Position numbers and translations under genes: made by a program
In this document: piece by piece, positions 1-12,640 of the stretch
Numbering within the stretch: the stretch's first letter is position 1
How the letters are laid out: every line of letters starts with the position of its first letter
DNA from: Epiperipatus broadwayi
Lineage: Eukaryota > Onychophora > Udeonychophora > Euonychophora > Peripatidae
Length of the DNA: 64,000 nucleotides
Assembly (NCBI GenBank): GCA_028023455.1
Contig: JAQFVV010000056.1
Span: forward strand, 2,482,001-2,546,000
Direction of reading: 5' to 3'
The notes under the pieces: model-generated
What the model saw: the letters and a program-made list of their open reading frames with translations, nothing else
Databases searched by the model: none
Told to the model about the DNA's origin: nothing

Positions 1-554
1 GATGGATTTAAATGATGATGACCTTTGTCAACAGTAGGATTCCAGCACCCATGCATATTTACTAGCAACACAGTTTAATTTTAAAAGACTTAATAAAATA
101 AAGGGTGATTTATTAAGGAACAGAAATAGCTCGCTCTCAATTTTCATATTTTAATGGCCAGCAGACTCTCAACAAACTTAAGATAAATAAATATTTATTC
201 TAAAAAAGTTATACTTATTAACAAACTTATTATACGCAAAATACTTTAAAACATATTTAACAGATGGGAGGGGGAAAATGCGTGTTTGCAGTTTACAAAC
301 TAAGATGGCAACCATGCATTATTTAACTTCCCTATGTAACTCATATTTGCCTATAGAAATTAATTAAATATTTCATTATATTACATTTAAATAAGACATT
401 GATAAATATAATAGAAAATCAACCCAAGCACAAGTTCAGCATGCATTAGAAAACAACACTCGAATAAATATATTTAAAGAATATACAAAAATTATTAGCT
501 AAATAACTTGGAGGTTTCGGAGATCTCGGGTTGATTTTAATTACCTTGTTCTTT

Positions 555-802
555 CAAATTCGTCCATGGGCATTTCCAAATTGGTAGCAAAGTTCTTAAG
601 TAAAGTTATGATTTTCCTTGGTTCATTGTTCCGCATCAGCAGTTAGTAGATTTCAGGAGCAGCATTTCTTTGGGCTAGTTCAGTTGGATTTGTTGATACG
701 GTGACAGGACATTGGATTTTGAATGATGGATGGCCAAGGCACAGAATCTCAAGGGAAAGACAACCTACTGCTCTGTTACCCCGACATTCTGAGGTTAAAC
801 GA
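555..802 (-). pseudogene. possible host exon remnant, unknown protein
   Basis: On the minus strand a stretch of about 80 codons reads as protein-like sequence with mixed composition, unlike the Lys/Asn/Ile-rich chance frames around it. Segments include CLSLEILCLGHPSF, TNPTELAQRNAAPEIY and KNFATNLEMPMDEFERTR. It is preceded by an acceptor-like pyrimidine/CAG (near 803) and ends at AAG followed by a donor-like GTAATT (near 545), so it resembles one internal exon. One in-frame TAA interrupts it after APEIY, which points to a pseudogene, a retained copy, or a wrong frame choice. I do not recognise the family. No neighbouring exon was found. Confidence 0.3.
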
Positions 803-1369
803 TTTTAAAACTAGTTCCAAACTAACCAACAAGCCGGTCAGTCCGATAACGCAAATCCAAGCTAACAAAAAATCAGTTTCAAAAATATAACTTCTGCTGT
901 CACAATATCAGGCAGATTAATTAATAACTCTCTCTAATAATAATAATACAATCAATCAGCCCTATTTATACGCTCTCCCTGATTACAATCTAACCTTGCA
1001 GTGATAAAATCCGTTCGTTAAGTTATTAATACATTTGAAAACACGGACTGCATTTTCTAATTAAAATCTGTTCATAAACACTGTTTAATCTTATCAAATC
1101 TACAAGTAAAACTGGCGACAATATGGTTAAAATTAGCCACTATTGTTCTTTCCTTATCGTCACTGATTCAAAAGAGAATGGCATGTTTTTGAAAACTAAC
1201 TAACACTTTACATTTATAAAACTCTCTTTTTGAATTTAATTTCCAGAAATATTTATCAGTGATATTATTTTATTAAAGGCAAATAATTATAGTGAAATAA
1301 CATCACAAAATAAATCGATTCAAAACAACAACTTTTAAATAAAATATTTTCATAAATTTTAAATATTAT

Positions 1370-1660
1370 CGCAGTATGTGTGTAGATGACAATATGTGAC
1401 CTACTTTAATGTACAAGCATATACGTAATGTATACTTGACGGTTTGAAAATAAAACCGTTTAAAAACAATTTTAATTATTATAAAACCCCAGGCACCCCA
1501 TTAGACATATAAATTTAGGCGGGATTTCGGTAATATACCCAGTACCCACACAATACGATAAAATTAGGATTTTAAATAAGGCATGGGGGTAGGAAACAGG
1601 AAGGCAAGGTGAAGCTAAGATTGGTAGGGCATATCTACTGTTTCAATATATATATAAACC
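1370..1660 (+). repeat. interspersed repeat, copy 1 (inverted partner at 61.75 kb)
   Basis: About 290 bp is recognisably the reverse complement of 61745-62036. Shared landmarks in order are GCAGTATGTG, AATATGTGACCTACTTT, AAAATAAAACCGTT/CCATT, CATTAGAAATATAAATTT-like, GGCGGGATTTC, ACGATAAAATTAG and CTGTTTCAATA. Identity by eye is roughly three quarters to four fifths. No open frame or target duplication was found. It is probably a fragment of an unclassified mobile element. Confidence 0.6.
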
Positions 1661-4600
1661 AAAGCCCTATATAAAAATTATTGTTAATTAAAATATTAAA
1701 TGTTGTATAATAGCTGTCTTTTGAATCACAATATGGCCCGTGATTTTTTTTTTTTTAAAAACATCTTTTTATCATTTTATCCCAAAGTTTTAAAATTATA
1801 ATCATTCAATAAAAGCAACTTAAATTTTACTTTATTTATATCAGATTTTGTTTATATTATTTAAAAATGTGAATGATGTAATGTATATTATTTAGTAAAA
1901 TAATGGTTTATATCAACAACTATTTATAAAGTTTATAGAAAAAAAATAGAAATATGATTGAGTAAATATAAGTTTTAGTTTTATCGTATGGTTTAATTTT
2001 CATAAATGAACCATATTATAATGGAGCAACTTGTATTTAAAAAGCAGGATTCACAATTTGCTATTTATCCTGTGAAAACAGATGTGATAATGTAATCCAT
2101 TTTAAAATTAAATTAGCTTCTCTTTGGTCACCTTAGATGCACTTCTTACATTTAAACTAATTATTGATGTGCTTCTGTCATTCCTCATTTCCAGAATAAA
2201 AAAGATATGAGTATTAATAACATCAAAACAATATTACTAATACTAATAAAAAAGCACTAGCCATTACTGTTTAGAGATCAATCATAGTATACAATCGTCA
2301 GTTAAGATTCATGTGTAAAAATCATTATTAAAGATAGATTATGACTAAGTCTTACATGATAATTTTTTTGAACAAATAAAATAAAAATTAACAACAACAG
2401 AAATATATAATTAAGTCAAATGATCTACTGCAAAAGTATCAAACTGGTGGTCCATGGCCACATGTGGCCTGTGGCATATATTTTTATAACCTATAATAAA
2501 AAAGAAAAAAATAAGAACTTGCAAACTATTTAACAAAAATAAGACATAATGTGTACATGTGACATGAAGACTAATCATATCAAACAAGCTTGGAGCTATG
2601 GTGTCATGCTTTTCTGCACTTACTCTGTTAAATGGAAGAATATGAATGAGCGTTAAGGAACTATGTGTACAGAAAGATAAGCTGTTATCCTTCCTGATAT
2701 TTTTAAACTCTTCAGTATTTACTTATCATTTGCATGTCCTTGGTCATGACTCAATTGATGTCAGATGCATGACAAATCATGAGACAGGTAGGAGGGAGAC
2801 AACACATGACAGAGGTGAATGGCTAATATTGGAATAAGTTCTCTTTTGGGAAGGCATAATACTAGGTTTTTTGTCTCTTGTAATTTTAATCAAAGCATTC
2901 AAATTGTTTTTTTCTGTCAGGTACCATTGTTTTCATTTATTCTTTACCAAGTTGCATTTGATCGGTTTTCGTTCTGTCACTCAATATAGAAAATTTTTAG
3001 GCAAAAGTGTAAATAATTAAAATTTAATTACTAAACCATTAGTAATTGTTGAATTATTAAGCAGTTATTTAAATTAATAAATTTTATGGCCAATATTTTT
3101 AATCCAGTAAATAAAGCTTTCAAAACCAAAAAGGAAAATAACTATAAATGAGGAAAGAAGAAACTTAATCGTAATTTTTCAATAGTGTAACAAGAAAAAT
3201 TGATTTTGTTTTAAGTTTGCTGTTAATTTGTTATTTATTTAAATTTTAAAAACAGTGAAATATGAAAAGCAGGAGTTTTATAAAAATACATAACATGTGG
3301 CCCGCGTTAATTTTACCAATTAGAATAATAGTCCGTAATGGAAATGACTTCGACACCCTGATCTATTGTAAAAAATATAAATTTAGTTTTATTAAAAGTT
3401 ACTTCATGTTTGTAAATGCAGGTGTGTGTGTAAGCCTGTACAGTGTATTAAATTACATATTTATTTTTGTGAAAAAAGTCTGATAAATGCAGAATATGTT
3501 TTAATAAGTTTCAAAAATTTAATTGACTATATATAAATATATATTCATTTTTTTTTATTATTTTTATAGTTCAAAAGATGATCTACATAATGTACTTAAT
3601 ATTTTGAATGCATTTTATAAAGATTTTAATTTAGTAATTAATATTAAACAAAACTCAAATTGTTTTATCATTCAATGAGGCAAGAAAAATCTTTACTACT
3701 TATATATTAATATTGTTATCAATTTGAGAATGTAAGCCAATTTAAATGTTTTGATAGCTTTTTAAATAAAAAGGTAAGCTTAATTGTTAAGGTGCAGCAA
3801 AGTTAAGTTAAAAGATGAGGTAAATCATCACAATGATATAACTACTGCAATCAAACACTATGTTTTTCAGATTGCTAGTTATGATACAATAAAATCCACT
3901 ATTGCAAAATTACATTATCATTGGAATGGACATGTAAAATAAATGACCAATATAATACTTTATAAAAAGTGTCTTATGGTGAACTTGAGCATGGTTTTGT
4001 GGGAGATACAAAACCACATTTAAATTATAAGGATTATCTTAAAGACATTCTAAAGAAGTGTAATTTTGATTATTTTCATTACATAAAATAAAATTTGGAT
4101 ATTGGTAAGTTTTTAAGTAAACCAAGATGGCAGACCTATTTGTGATAAATATACAGTTTTAAGAGCCTATAATATAGAGAAGATGTGTTATTTGTTAAAT
4201 TAAAACAAAATTAGGAAATTGATTATTAAATTTTAAAAGAGGAATAAATTCTGGTAAATTTAAAAAGCTTTATTTCAATTTTTTTTAATACTTATTTTAT
4301 AATGTGGGAAGTAATGAGACACTCTTAACATTGTTGTACTTTGGTTCAATTCAGCTTGTTTATTTTTGTCAGCAATTTTTTTTAATAAATTATCATAATG
4401 ATAAAAATATGGGACCTTCCAGTCACAGAATGTGATGCAATGGATTATTTGCAAAGATATAAGATACTGAAAAGTACGTGATAATGGTCACAATATGATT
4501 GCATACTGCCAATATGAATAAAGTATAAATATTATATTTATTTATTTTATTTTTCTGTCAATAAATTAACCCCTGCCCCCCAAAAAAAACCAATTATAAA

Positions 4601-4680
4601 TATTGTATTTAATTTTTCCACAATAATTTTTTTTTTAAAATAACAGTAATAAAAAATAAAATGTAAATACTAAATATAAT
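1661..4680. other. AT-rich stretch without identifiable gene
   Basis: I see only homopolymer runs and short chance frames. The frames at 2646-2837 and 3262-3483 have AT-driven composition, no domain and no splice context. Nothing further can be supported. Confidence 0.6.
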
Positions 4681-4737
4681 GTTTCCTAGCAGGCATATTG
4701 GTAGTTTTCTCTTAGCATGTTGAAACTGTAAGAGGGC

Positions 4738-4808
4738 ATACTTTCTATGCAAATGCACAGAAATATGCCATTTACATGGCCCAATATTTCCGTGCTTTTG
4801 CATAGAAA
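4738..4808. repeat. imperfect hairpin with a fragment shared with 38.57 kb
   Basis: ACTTTCTATGCAAATGCACAG and its near reverse complement around GCTTTTGCATAGAAAGT form a 70 bp hairpin. Immediately downstream, 4818-4885 (ACAGTTCTGTT, TTGCAGGC, GGTGTTGCAC, AATATTATGGCC) matches 38567-38631 inside the TIR transposon at 38.47-39.52 kb. This is therefore probably a decayed relative of that transposon. Confidence 0.5.
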
Positions 4809-4889
4809 GTTACAACCTATAGAACAGTTCTGTTCATATTAGCTGTTGCAGGCTTAGATGGTGTTGCACACCAATATTATGGCCCACTG

Positions 4890-7800
4890 AATTTTATCAG
4901 ATTGTGAATATGTATTTACATTGTCAATGATAATTATAATTAGAGAATATTAGCTTACATGTAATGGTTTGCAAATATCTAAGATATCAAAATAGTAATG
5001 GCAACTATTTATTATACTTGTTATAAAAAATATTTGGTCTTTTTAATATTAGTAAATAAAATCTTTTTATAAGCATTATATACTCATTTAAAATATTTAT
5101 TTAAAACTTATTAAAGTAAATATACAGTCATTAATTTTTTAAAAAGCCTTTTTTGTTGCTGCAAACAAAAAGAGTAATAAAAAAATAATTAAACAAACAG
5201 ACTTCAGATTTAATCTTCAGGTTAAAAATATATATTTTAATGAAATAAAAATGTTCTCTAATAAATTTCTATCAGAAAAACAAATTTTGGTAGATAATAT
5301 GTTCAATCAATAAAATTATTTTTTAAAATATTAAAATTTCAATTATAATCATAAAAAATAATAATTATGACATTTAAAAAAGTGGGCATCACTTATTTAA
5401 AACACTAGACATTTCTTGTTTAAATAGACCTTTCTGGTTGCTTTTAATACCTTTAATAAATTTTCAATTGATTCATTTCTACTTAAACCAAATATTTTCA
5501 AATAAAATCTGAATGTATATATATATTGTACCGGACACTCAATCCATCATCGATCACAGAAAGCACCACCAGATCACTATGTATCTGGAAAATTTATTTA
5601 CCGTGATCAAAAATGGATGAGGATGATGTTTTGCACCAACTAGATTCAGGGAGAAGCAAGAAATCTTAAATATTGTTCAACTGAGAAATAAAAGCACTAA
5701 GACAATCATCCGCTAAAATTAAATTTAAATAATTTTTAAATTTTATTACAAGTAATATAAAATGTTAAATTATAGCTTTACACACAATAAATATAGGTGT
5801 ATCAGGCATGTACTAACTAAATTAAAAGCATCAATGCTCTCGCAGACTGACCAATTTTCTAATAAAGAATTAAAAGGAGGGAAGAATTTCTTCTTACATC
5901 TCTAATTTAATGAAATAGTAAAATTTAGAAAATACTCTGGCATAAATGATTGGCAAATGGAGGAAACATTAAATAATCTGATTTAAGGAAAACTGACCTT
6001 TAAAACTGAGGAATCATCCACTAACTGATTGGCCAAACTAAGCTGAGAATAATAATTAAAAATCTCAATAGGAGACAGGTAAGTAGTTTAGAAAACCAGT
6101 TATGTCTACCCAAGAATTTCCAGAAAGTGAAATAATTAAAATACAAATAATTTTACAAACCAAATTCTTAGTACACACTCTGCCAAATAAATTTAAAGCA
6201 ACACATAAAAGACAAAATAAATGTAGCAAGCAAAATATAAATGAGATTTTTATAAGTTAATTTATCAAAGAGTGTATATGAGTTGAAAACATTGAAATAT
6301 TAAATACTTGAGCAGAAAGAAGCATTCTTTCACCTATAATTTACAAAGGGGATTAATATTATCTCCCTGCTGGTGATTTATAAAAGAATAACAATCCTAG
6401 TTTCCTGATTCAGAGATATATGAAAAATATACAGTCTTGTAGGGAACTGATGAAATGGCATCAGCAAGCATTTCTTGTCCCAGAATAATGCATCAAGACA
6501 AGGTCATATTGCCAGTAGGATAGCCCTTTGATATACTACATTTAAAGCAATTTGAGGCTGATTTTGCATGCAAGACCAAAAGAAAAATATGATTACAATC
6601 TTACATAATCTAGAAAATAAGAAACAAAATCTCTAATCACAGAAAACCAGAACAAAGCTCTGATTTTGTACACACATTTAGAAACCATCTTTACCTTTTT
6701 ATATTATCCACACTAATAATCTAAAATTTAAATATTCAATCTAAAATTCAAGTATCTTAAAGTTTGAATCCAAGTCAACTTGGAAAAAAAGCTACATAGA
6801 TCTGATACTTAATTTTTTCATTTACGAGACCATGTAGCTGAGAGTAGTCAAATAATTACTCAATTTTACAGTAGATGGCTCTGGAATAAAGAAATAAAGT
6901 GATTTGCTCTTCTAATGCTGATGTAGATTATGGATGCAAAAAATTATGAGACTTAATAAATTATGTATATCCAACATTGTTCATTAATGAGATAAAAAAA
7001 GATTCAGGAATGTATATTTGATTGATGTCAAAATCTTAAAAACGCGGTGATAAAACATAGGGTTGTTATTTGGCATGTGGCATGTGTTTTCCAGCAATAT
7101 CAATGTATTTTAAATCTTTGATTCCAAGAAAGTCTTTTAACTTATCATTTATGAAAAAGATCATTAATTGGAATATTAAATTAAAATATTAATTGATTAC
7201 TCTCATAGTTAAATCTAGTGGAGTTACAATCACGTTGTTTTTGTTTAAAAACAAAAACAAAACAAACTTTTACTTATAAAGCTAATTTTCAAAACTTGAA
7301 ATTTAATGGTGAAAGTGTAGGGTATATTTCCTTATTGGATATGAAACTTTTGTATCAAATAGTTTATGAAAAAAATCTTATAGTGTATATTTGTATTTCA
7401 AAGATATTGATGTATTTCATATCCATACAAGAAAATAAAAATTTATTTCACATTGATAAATATAAATGTGAAACTTTATGCCTAGAATCATTATACTTTA
7501 AAGACAGTAACTTATTTTTTTCAGATCTAAATACTTTCATTGCCAGGTTAACTATTAACATAGCATATATTTATTATTATTGTTCTTATCACACACAGGT
7601 ACATGCTTTTCAGATGACTTTGTTCATATCTTTCAAAAATGATGTATATACTCAATAATAATAAAAAATAGATATATTAATCTTTAATTAATTTTCAAGA
7701 TTATAACCAGGTTAAAAGTGTTACAACAATCTCTTGCTTAATGATTTGAATAATCATTATGTCTATAGCGGATGATGCCAACTTATGAGTGCAGAAGTTT

Positions 7801-8470
7801 TGTCACGTGTTCTTTATATTGTAGTAATTATATATACTGCTCCTATTTTAACATGAAGGATTAATAATGTTTAAAATTGATCTTTTTATCTATTGTTTAC
7901 TACATTTACGCTACTAATTTCATTATATTGCAATATTTTTAGGTTAGATTATATTAATACAACTTATAATCAAATTTAAATCTTACTTTTAAAATAAATA
8001 AACAAAATTTAGCCCCCTCCCCAGATTGATTGTATATAATAATATTAATAAATATAGCTTTTATTTAAAATTGAAAATATCCTTTTTAAAAGATCATATA
8101 TATATATAGTCATGAATGATCCCTTGCGCAAGTACAACTGCAATAATCTGGCTTTAAATCTGGGCCGAGTAAAATGTTAACCCATAGCCATACTTGTTAA
8201 ACAAAATAAGTTTGGATGTTCATATATTATTAGTTAACGGGTAAACAATTGTGGAAAATCTGCTTAAATCCCCAACCTACGAGTCTGGTAAGTACAGTAC
8301 TGTCTTCTCTTTTACTGTTTCTGAACATGGTTGTTGAAGAGGCTTTTGTGTTGTGGTAGGCTATTTAAAAATTATTTTATTTTTTTTAGTATATATATAT
8401 GTAGTTTTTTTAAAAAAATATTTTTGTATAAGATTATTATTAAAATATGTACATTTGCAATTGTTTGATA
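4890..8470. other. AT-rich stretch without identifiable gene
   Basis: Apart from a short element-like end at 5526 (TGTACCGGACACTCAATC, which recurs in near-identical form on the minus strand near 54256), nothing is recognisable. The longest open frame, 7218-7658 on plus, is 146 codons of AT-driven composition with no domain, and I regard it as chance. Confidence 0.5.
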
Positions 8471-9003
8471 TAGTAAAATAAAAAAGAGACTCTTTGATTC
8501 CTATTTGAGGCGTTAGAAGAACCAAGCAGGGCAAATTCCTTATGTCCAATTCATACGTTATTGTCATTATGGTTATCTATATAATTATTTATATGGTAAA
8601 TGAACATGGATGTTGCTGTTCACCAACAAACATTATCCAGTATAGTAAGTTTATTGGTTTTTTTAATCTCTGAGTTGAAATACCATGGTCTTTTTCCTCA
8701 GTTGCCTGATAGCTCATAACTGAAATATTGTTTGAGTTTTCTTGAAGGCAGAATGAATGCGTATGTGAATGACAAAAAAGAAATATTTTTCTAATAAGAT
8801 ATTTACAACCATGATAGACAAAAATAAATCATTGCCCTTATTTCTAAGAGATAGTGGAGTTGCCAGCCAAGGCAACAATTGGTGGCCAAAGGCAGAGAGT
8901 GCTAAAAAGTTCTGACTGTGGGCCCAGGCTATTAATTGATGCTGATTTTTTATTTAGGTACTTAAATCAGGTCACTATGTAATGAAGCAAGATTGTAAGA
9001 AAA

Positions 9004-9441
9004 TTGTTTTATATTAAATGGGATATTATTGGACTTTGTGAAGTTAGAAAAAGAGGTGAAGAGACGATTAAAAAGTGGATATGTTTTGTACTGCAAGGCA
9101 CAAATATTGGAAATACTTATGGAGTAGGATTCATTATAAATAAAAAGTGGAAGAACAACATTGTGGAGATTGAATTGGCAAGATTACTTATTCAACTTAA
9201 TAGCTAATACCAAATGCAGATAATTCAGGTTTATGTCCCAACAATTTCTCATACTGATAAATTAGCAGAGGATTTTTATGTAGATGCACAAAAGGCTTTT
9301 GATCAGATCAAACAATTTAAAGTTATTATGGGAAACGTTAATGCTACAATTGGTAAACAATTGATAGATAAAAATGCTGTAGGTAAATTTGGTTATGGTA
9401 ATGGAAATGAGAGACGACATAGACTTTTGGAATTTGCATAA
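9004..9441 (+). pseudogene. LINE endonuclease domain remnant (copy A)
   Basis: Two adjacent frames give an exonuclease-endonuclease-phosphatase-type domain that would nick target DNA for target-primed reverse transcription. Visible landmarks are IKWDIIGLCEVRK, NTYGVGFIINKKW, MQIIQVYVPT and VIMGNVNATIGK, where the usual motif is GDFNAxxG. Here the catalytic-loop aspartate reads as Asn (GNVNA); copy B at 29.9 kb retains MGDFNARIGK. A stop at about 9206 separates the two halves. The sequence continues as NERRHRLLEFA before a further stop. Confidence 0.8.
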
Positions 9442-9834
9442 AAAGAAAAACTATATTATGAATTCTTTTTTGAGAAAAATATTAAATGGAAAAGGACATG
9501 GAAGCATTCAAATGGGATTATATTTTGACTAAAAGAAAATATATATTTCAAGATTGTAATGTTCATAATGAATTCAACACAGAAAGTTTATCATCAATTA
9601 GTGAGCTGTAAGATACATGTTAATGCAAAACTAGAAAGACAAAAATTATTAAGAAAGACCAATATTTACAGCTAATATTCCTAATCTTCAGAAACATGCT
9701 AGTTAATTTAAATTAGAACTTGCAATCATTTTTAAATATTATTAAATTTTGAACATAATTCATTATTTGAATGAAATCAATAGAAATACTTTTAAAAAAC
9801 TGTAATAAAGAGAACTCATATCAAAAGGCAGCAG

Positions 9835-10149
9835 TTGATCAAAAAAGTTTCCAATGAGACAAGTCAATTTATGAAGAAAAGAAGGAATGTGAAAAAATAT
9901 AAAAATGATAAATTAAGAAGGATTGAATATCTTGAATTTTGTAAAATGGTGCAAAAAAGAGTTGTTAATGATGTAAGAAAATATAATTTTGAACTAGCAA
10001 GAAAAGCTATAGAAGAGAATAAAAGTATCAAGAGTGTAAAACAACATCTTGGTATTAGTAGGAAACTTATTTCTTCAATAAGAAAATAAGATGATACTAT
10101 TACCAAAAAGAGAGATGACATCATGAAATTGATAGAAGAGTCTTATTAA
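9835..10149 (+). pseudogene. LINE linker between endonuclease and RT (copy A)
   Basis: This basic, coiled-coil-like segment contains VKQHLGISRKLISSIRK and then, after a stop, IMKLIEESY. Copy D on the minus strand has the parallel KQHLNILVLEGN and IIKCVEEFCKELYNS, so the segment belongs to the LINE and is not an independent gene. The DNA transposon insertion follows directly at 10158. Confidence 0.65.
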
Positions 10150-10419
10150 GAATTATGGGTGCTTGTATTATAGCTAAAGTCACCGTAGGATGGCGCCGTT
10201 TTCACGCTAAAACTATAAAATATGAACTTTCATGGGCCGTTGATTTTAATAATTTTTCTGTGCTTTTTTGTAATGTGAAAATAAAAACAAAACAAAATCG
10301 TCTTTTTTAAATATTATTTTTTATTAACGTATAAATTTAAATGATAATAATAAATGTAAAATAAAATCAACAAATTACAATTTGATTCATGTTTTTTATA
10401 TCGTATACTTTTTAAATTG

Positions 10420-10530
10420 TGTTACGGCTTCTTTTTTATCAATTTTCTATCGGATATTTTTTTTATTTGTGTTACGGCTTTTTTTTTATCAATTTTCTAT
10501 CGGATATTTTTTTACTTGTGGTACGACTTT
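10420..10530 (+). repeat. tandem repeat of about 50 bp inside the DNA transposon
   Basis: Two and a partial third copy of a unit beginning TGTGTTACGGCTT, continuing TTATCAATTTTCTATCGG and ending ATATTTTTTT. The third unit starts TTGTGGTACGACTT and then diverges. It lies between the left TIR and the telomere-like block. Confidence 0.75.
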
Positions 10531-10587
10531 TTTTGTTGTTGTTTAACTAAAAAATAATAATCGTAATAAAAGTAAAAGTTGTTACGG

Positions 10588-10715
10588 TTAGATTTAGGGT
10601 TAGTTTTAGGGTTAGTTTAGGGTTAGTTTTAGGGTTAGTTTAGGATTAGGTTTAGGGTTAGTTTTAGGGTTAGTTTAGGGTTAGTTTTAGGGTTAGGGTT
10701 AGTTTTAGAGTTAGT
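10588..10715 (+). repeat. telomere-like TTAGGG variant repeats
   Basis: About 125 bp of repeated TTAGGGTTAG units alternating with TTTAGGGTTAGT variants. It includes one direct TTAGGGTTAGGG pair near 10687. The block sits fully inside the 1266 bp transposon, so it was carried there by transposition and does not mark a chromosome end. Confidence 0.85.
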
Positions 10716-11439
10716 GTTCTGTTTGTTTGTAATGCTAAAATAAAAAAATTCAAAATCGTATCCGTACTTGGACAGAAGAAAGAAACTCAAACTTTTTTAA
10801 ACAACAACAAACACATACAAATGTCTTCTTTACTTATTAAACATGTTTATAATATTTGCTTTTTATTAAATTTACAAAAAAAACCCTGAATATTTGAACT
10901 TTTCTTACTGGATATTTTTTTCGTACCGCTCTTTTTTACTTCAAAAATATACAGACGGTAGAATCTTCTTTGTCTCATGGAATGTTAATAACAGTACGTT
11001 ACTTGACACGTTACCTAATTGCAACTCAATAAAAAAAAAGATATTTAACATTTTCCCAAATAAAAGTTCAATATAGTACGTTGTAAAAAGTCTTATAATT
11101 ATTGTTTTAAAAAATCTGAACATTTCAATAGTTTAAAATAAAAAAAAATCCAATGCAAACAACATTTCAATACAATTCAAATACAAACTCTCTCATCAAG
11201 CTGTAATTACTTTATAAATTGTGTGAATTTGGAAAATGTATTTGCTTCCATGCAACATACATGCTGTACTGCGACGCGACATAGCGGCCTGCATTCTGTA
11301 GCGCAACAAAAAAGTTGTACTATTGAAAATGCGGGTTTGAATGTGTCGGCCACGGAAACAGCATTTTAATGTGTTTTGGCAAGCACGACATAGAGCGGTG
11401 CCTTTAGCTAAAAGATGAGTACCGAATTATGTAATAATA

Positions 11440-12640
11440 AAGAACAAATACCTCCATAAAATTATTATATCTTCTGAATTGCCCAGGATTTTAAATGAAG
11501 AAGTGAGATGTGCAATTAAATTTATGAAAAAGAGAAAAGCTCCAGATAATGATGGAATTATAATCATTATCTTAAAAGAAACAAATGAAGAAATAGAAAA
11601 CATTTTGGCTAAGTTATATACCAAATGTGTAAATGATAAAGATGTACCAGATGATTGGAATAATGCAGTAGTAATATTAATACTTAAAAAAAAATGACAA
11701 AGAAGATATTAGAAATTACAGACCTATCAGTCTTTTATCAATTTTATACAAACTTTTTACAAGATATTTACAATTCATCTATAGTAAACTTTGGATTTCA
11801 ACCAATCAAAAGAAAAACTGGATTTAAAATTGGATTTAGTACAGTGGATCATATCCAAATATTGAAAAAAGTTATAAAAATAACAAATGAATATGAGCAG
11901 TCATTATTCTTTGTAATTGTAGATTATAAGATGGCATTTGATTCTATAAGCATTTCTTCAGCAATTAAAACATTGAATCATTAAGGTATAGACTGAGGAT
12001 ATTGTCATATTCTGAAGAATATTTATAAAATTGCAACAGTGACAATTAGATTACATAATGATACTGGGAAAGTCAGCATTGAGAAGGGTGTAAGACAGGG
12101 TGATTCCATATCTCCAAAACTTTTTATGGCAGTGCTACAAGAAGTATTTTATGGATCAAAATGGCAAGCTAAAGGAATAAAAGTAAACAGAGATTATTTA
12201 AGTCATCTAGTTTTTTTAGATGATGTAATTGTTTTTGCAAATAATGCTTCAGAGCTTCAAGAAATGTTGCAAGAGTTATCAGATGAAAGTAAGAAAGTAG
12301 GACTAAATGTAAATATTAAAAAAAAAAAAAAAGAAATATTCAATGGATTTTCTCAAAAGATGAAAATAAAGATTAATAAGGATGAGTTAGAAGAAGTTAT
12401 ACCTTGTTCAGATTATTACTACAGGTGGAAACATAATGGATGAAATTAATCATAGAATTAAATTTGTTTGGAGTGCTTTTGATAGAAATAACAATATTAA
12501 AAGGAAATATACATATCTATTTAAAGGGGAAGCTTTTTAATAAATGTGTTTTACCAGTTCTTACTTATGAATCTGAGACTTCAGAGAGGAGGGGCAATAC
12601 AGAAACATCATTTAATGAAGTATGGAGAAATACATGTTAG
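11440..12640 (+). pseudogene. LINE reverse transcriptase remnant (copy A)
   Basis: Frames at 11479-11697, 11694-11984, 12039-12443 and 12440-12640 join into one RT by small frameshifts. In order it shows FMKKRKAPDNDGI (the usual KAxGxDGI block), DVPDDWNNAVVILILKK, TGFKIGFSTVDHIQIL, FVIVDYKMAFDS, VSIEKGVRQGDSISPKLF and the catalytic FLDDVIVFAN near 12209-12240, where the family usually has FADD. The tail (LPVLTYESET) is the RTE C-terminal region. Catalytic aspartates are still readable, but the frame is broken in at least three places. Confidence 0.85.

Larger units (their letters stand above)
10150..11431. mobile_element. TIR DNA transposon nested in LINE, 8 bp target duplication
   Basis: The 8 bp GAATTATG occurs at 10150-10157 and again at 11424-11431. 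Removing 10158-11423 plus one copy restores the alignment of LINE copy A with copy D (GAATTATATAACAGTAAAGAAC). The 1266 bp insert has terminal inverted repeats of about 28 bp, GGTGCTTGTATT... and GGTACTCATCTT..., with an identical inner block TAGCTAAAG followed by K-CACCG. No transposase frame is visible, so it is non-autonomous. An 8 bp duplication is typical of hAT, P and Merlin elements, and the GG terminus is closest to what is known of Merlin. The superfamily remains inference. Confidence 0.8.

Noticed and set aside
7218-7658. Longest open frame in the window (146 codons, plus).
   Set aside because: Composition is AT-driven (Ile, Lys, Leu, Tyr, Phe), there is no domain, splice context or similarity to the element families around it; consistent with chance.
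10588-10715. TTAGGG repeats as a possible chromosome end or fusion point.
   Set aside because: The block lies fully inside a transposon with TIRs and an 8 bp target duplication, and unique-looking sequence continues on both sides.
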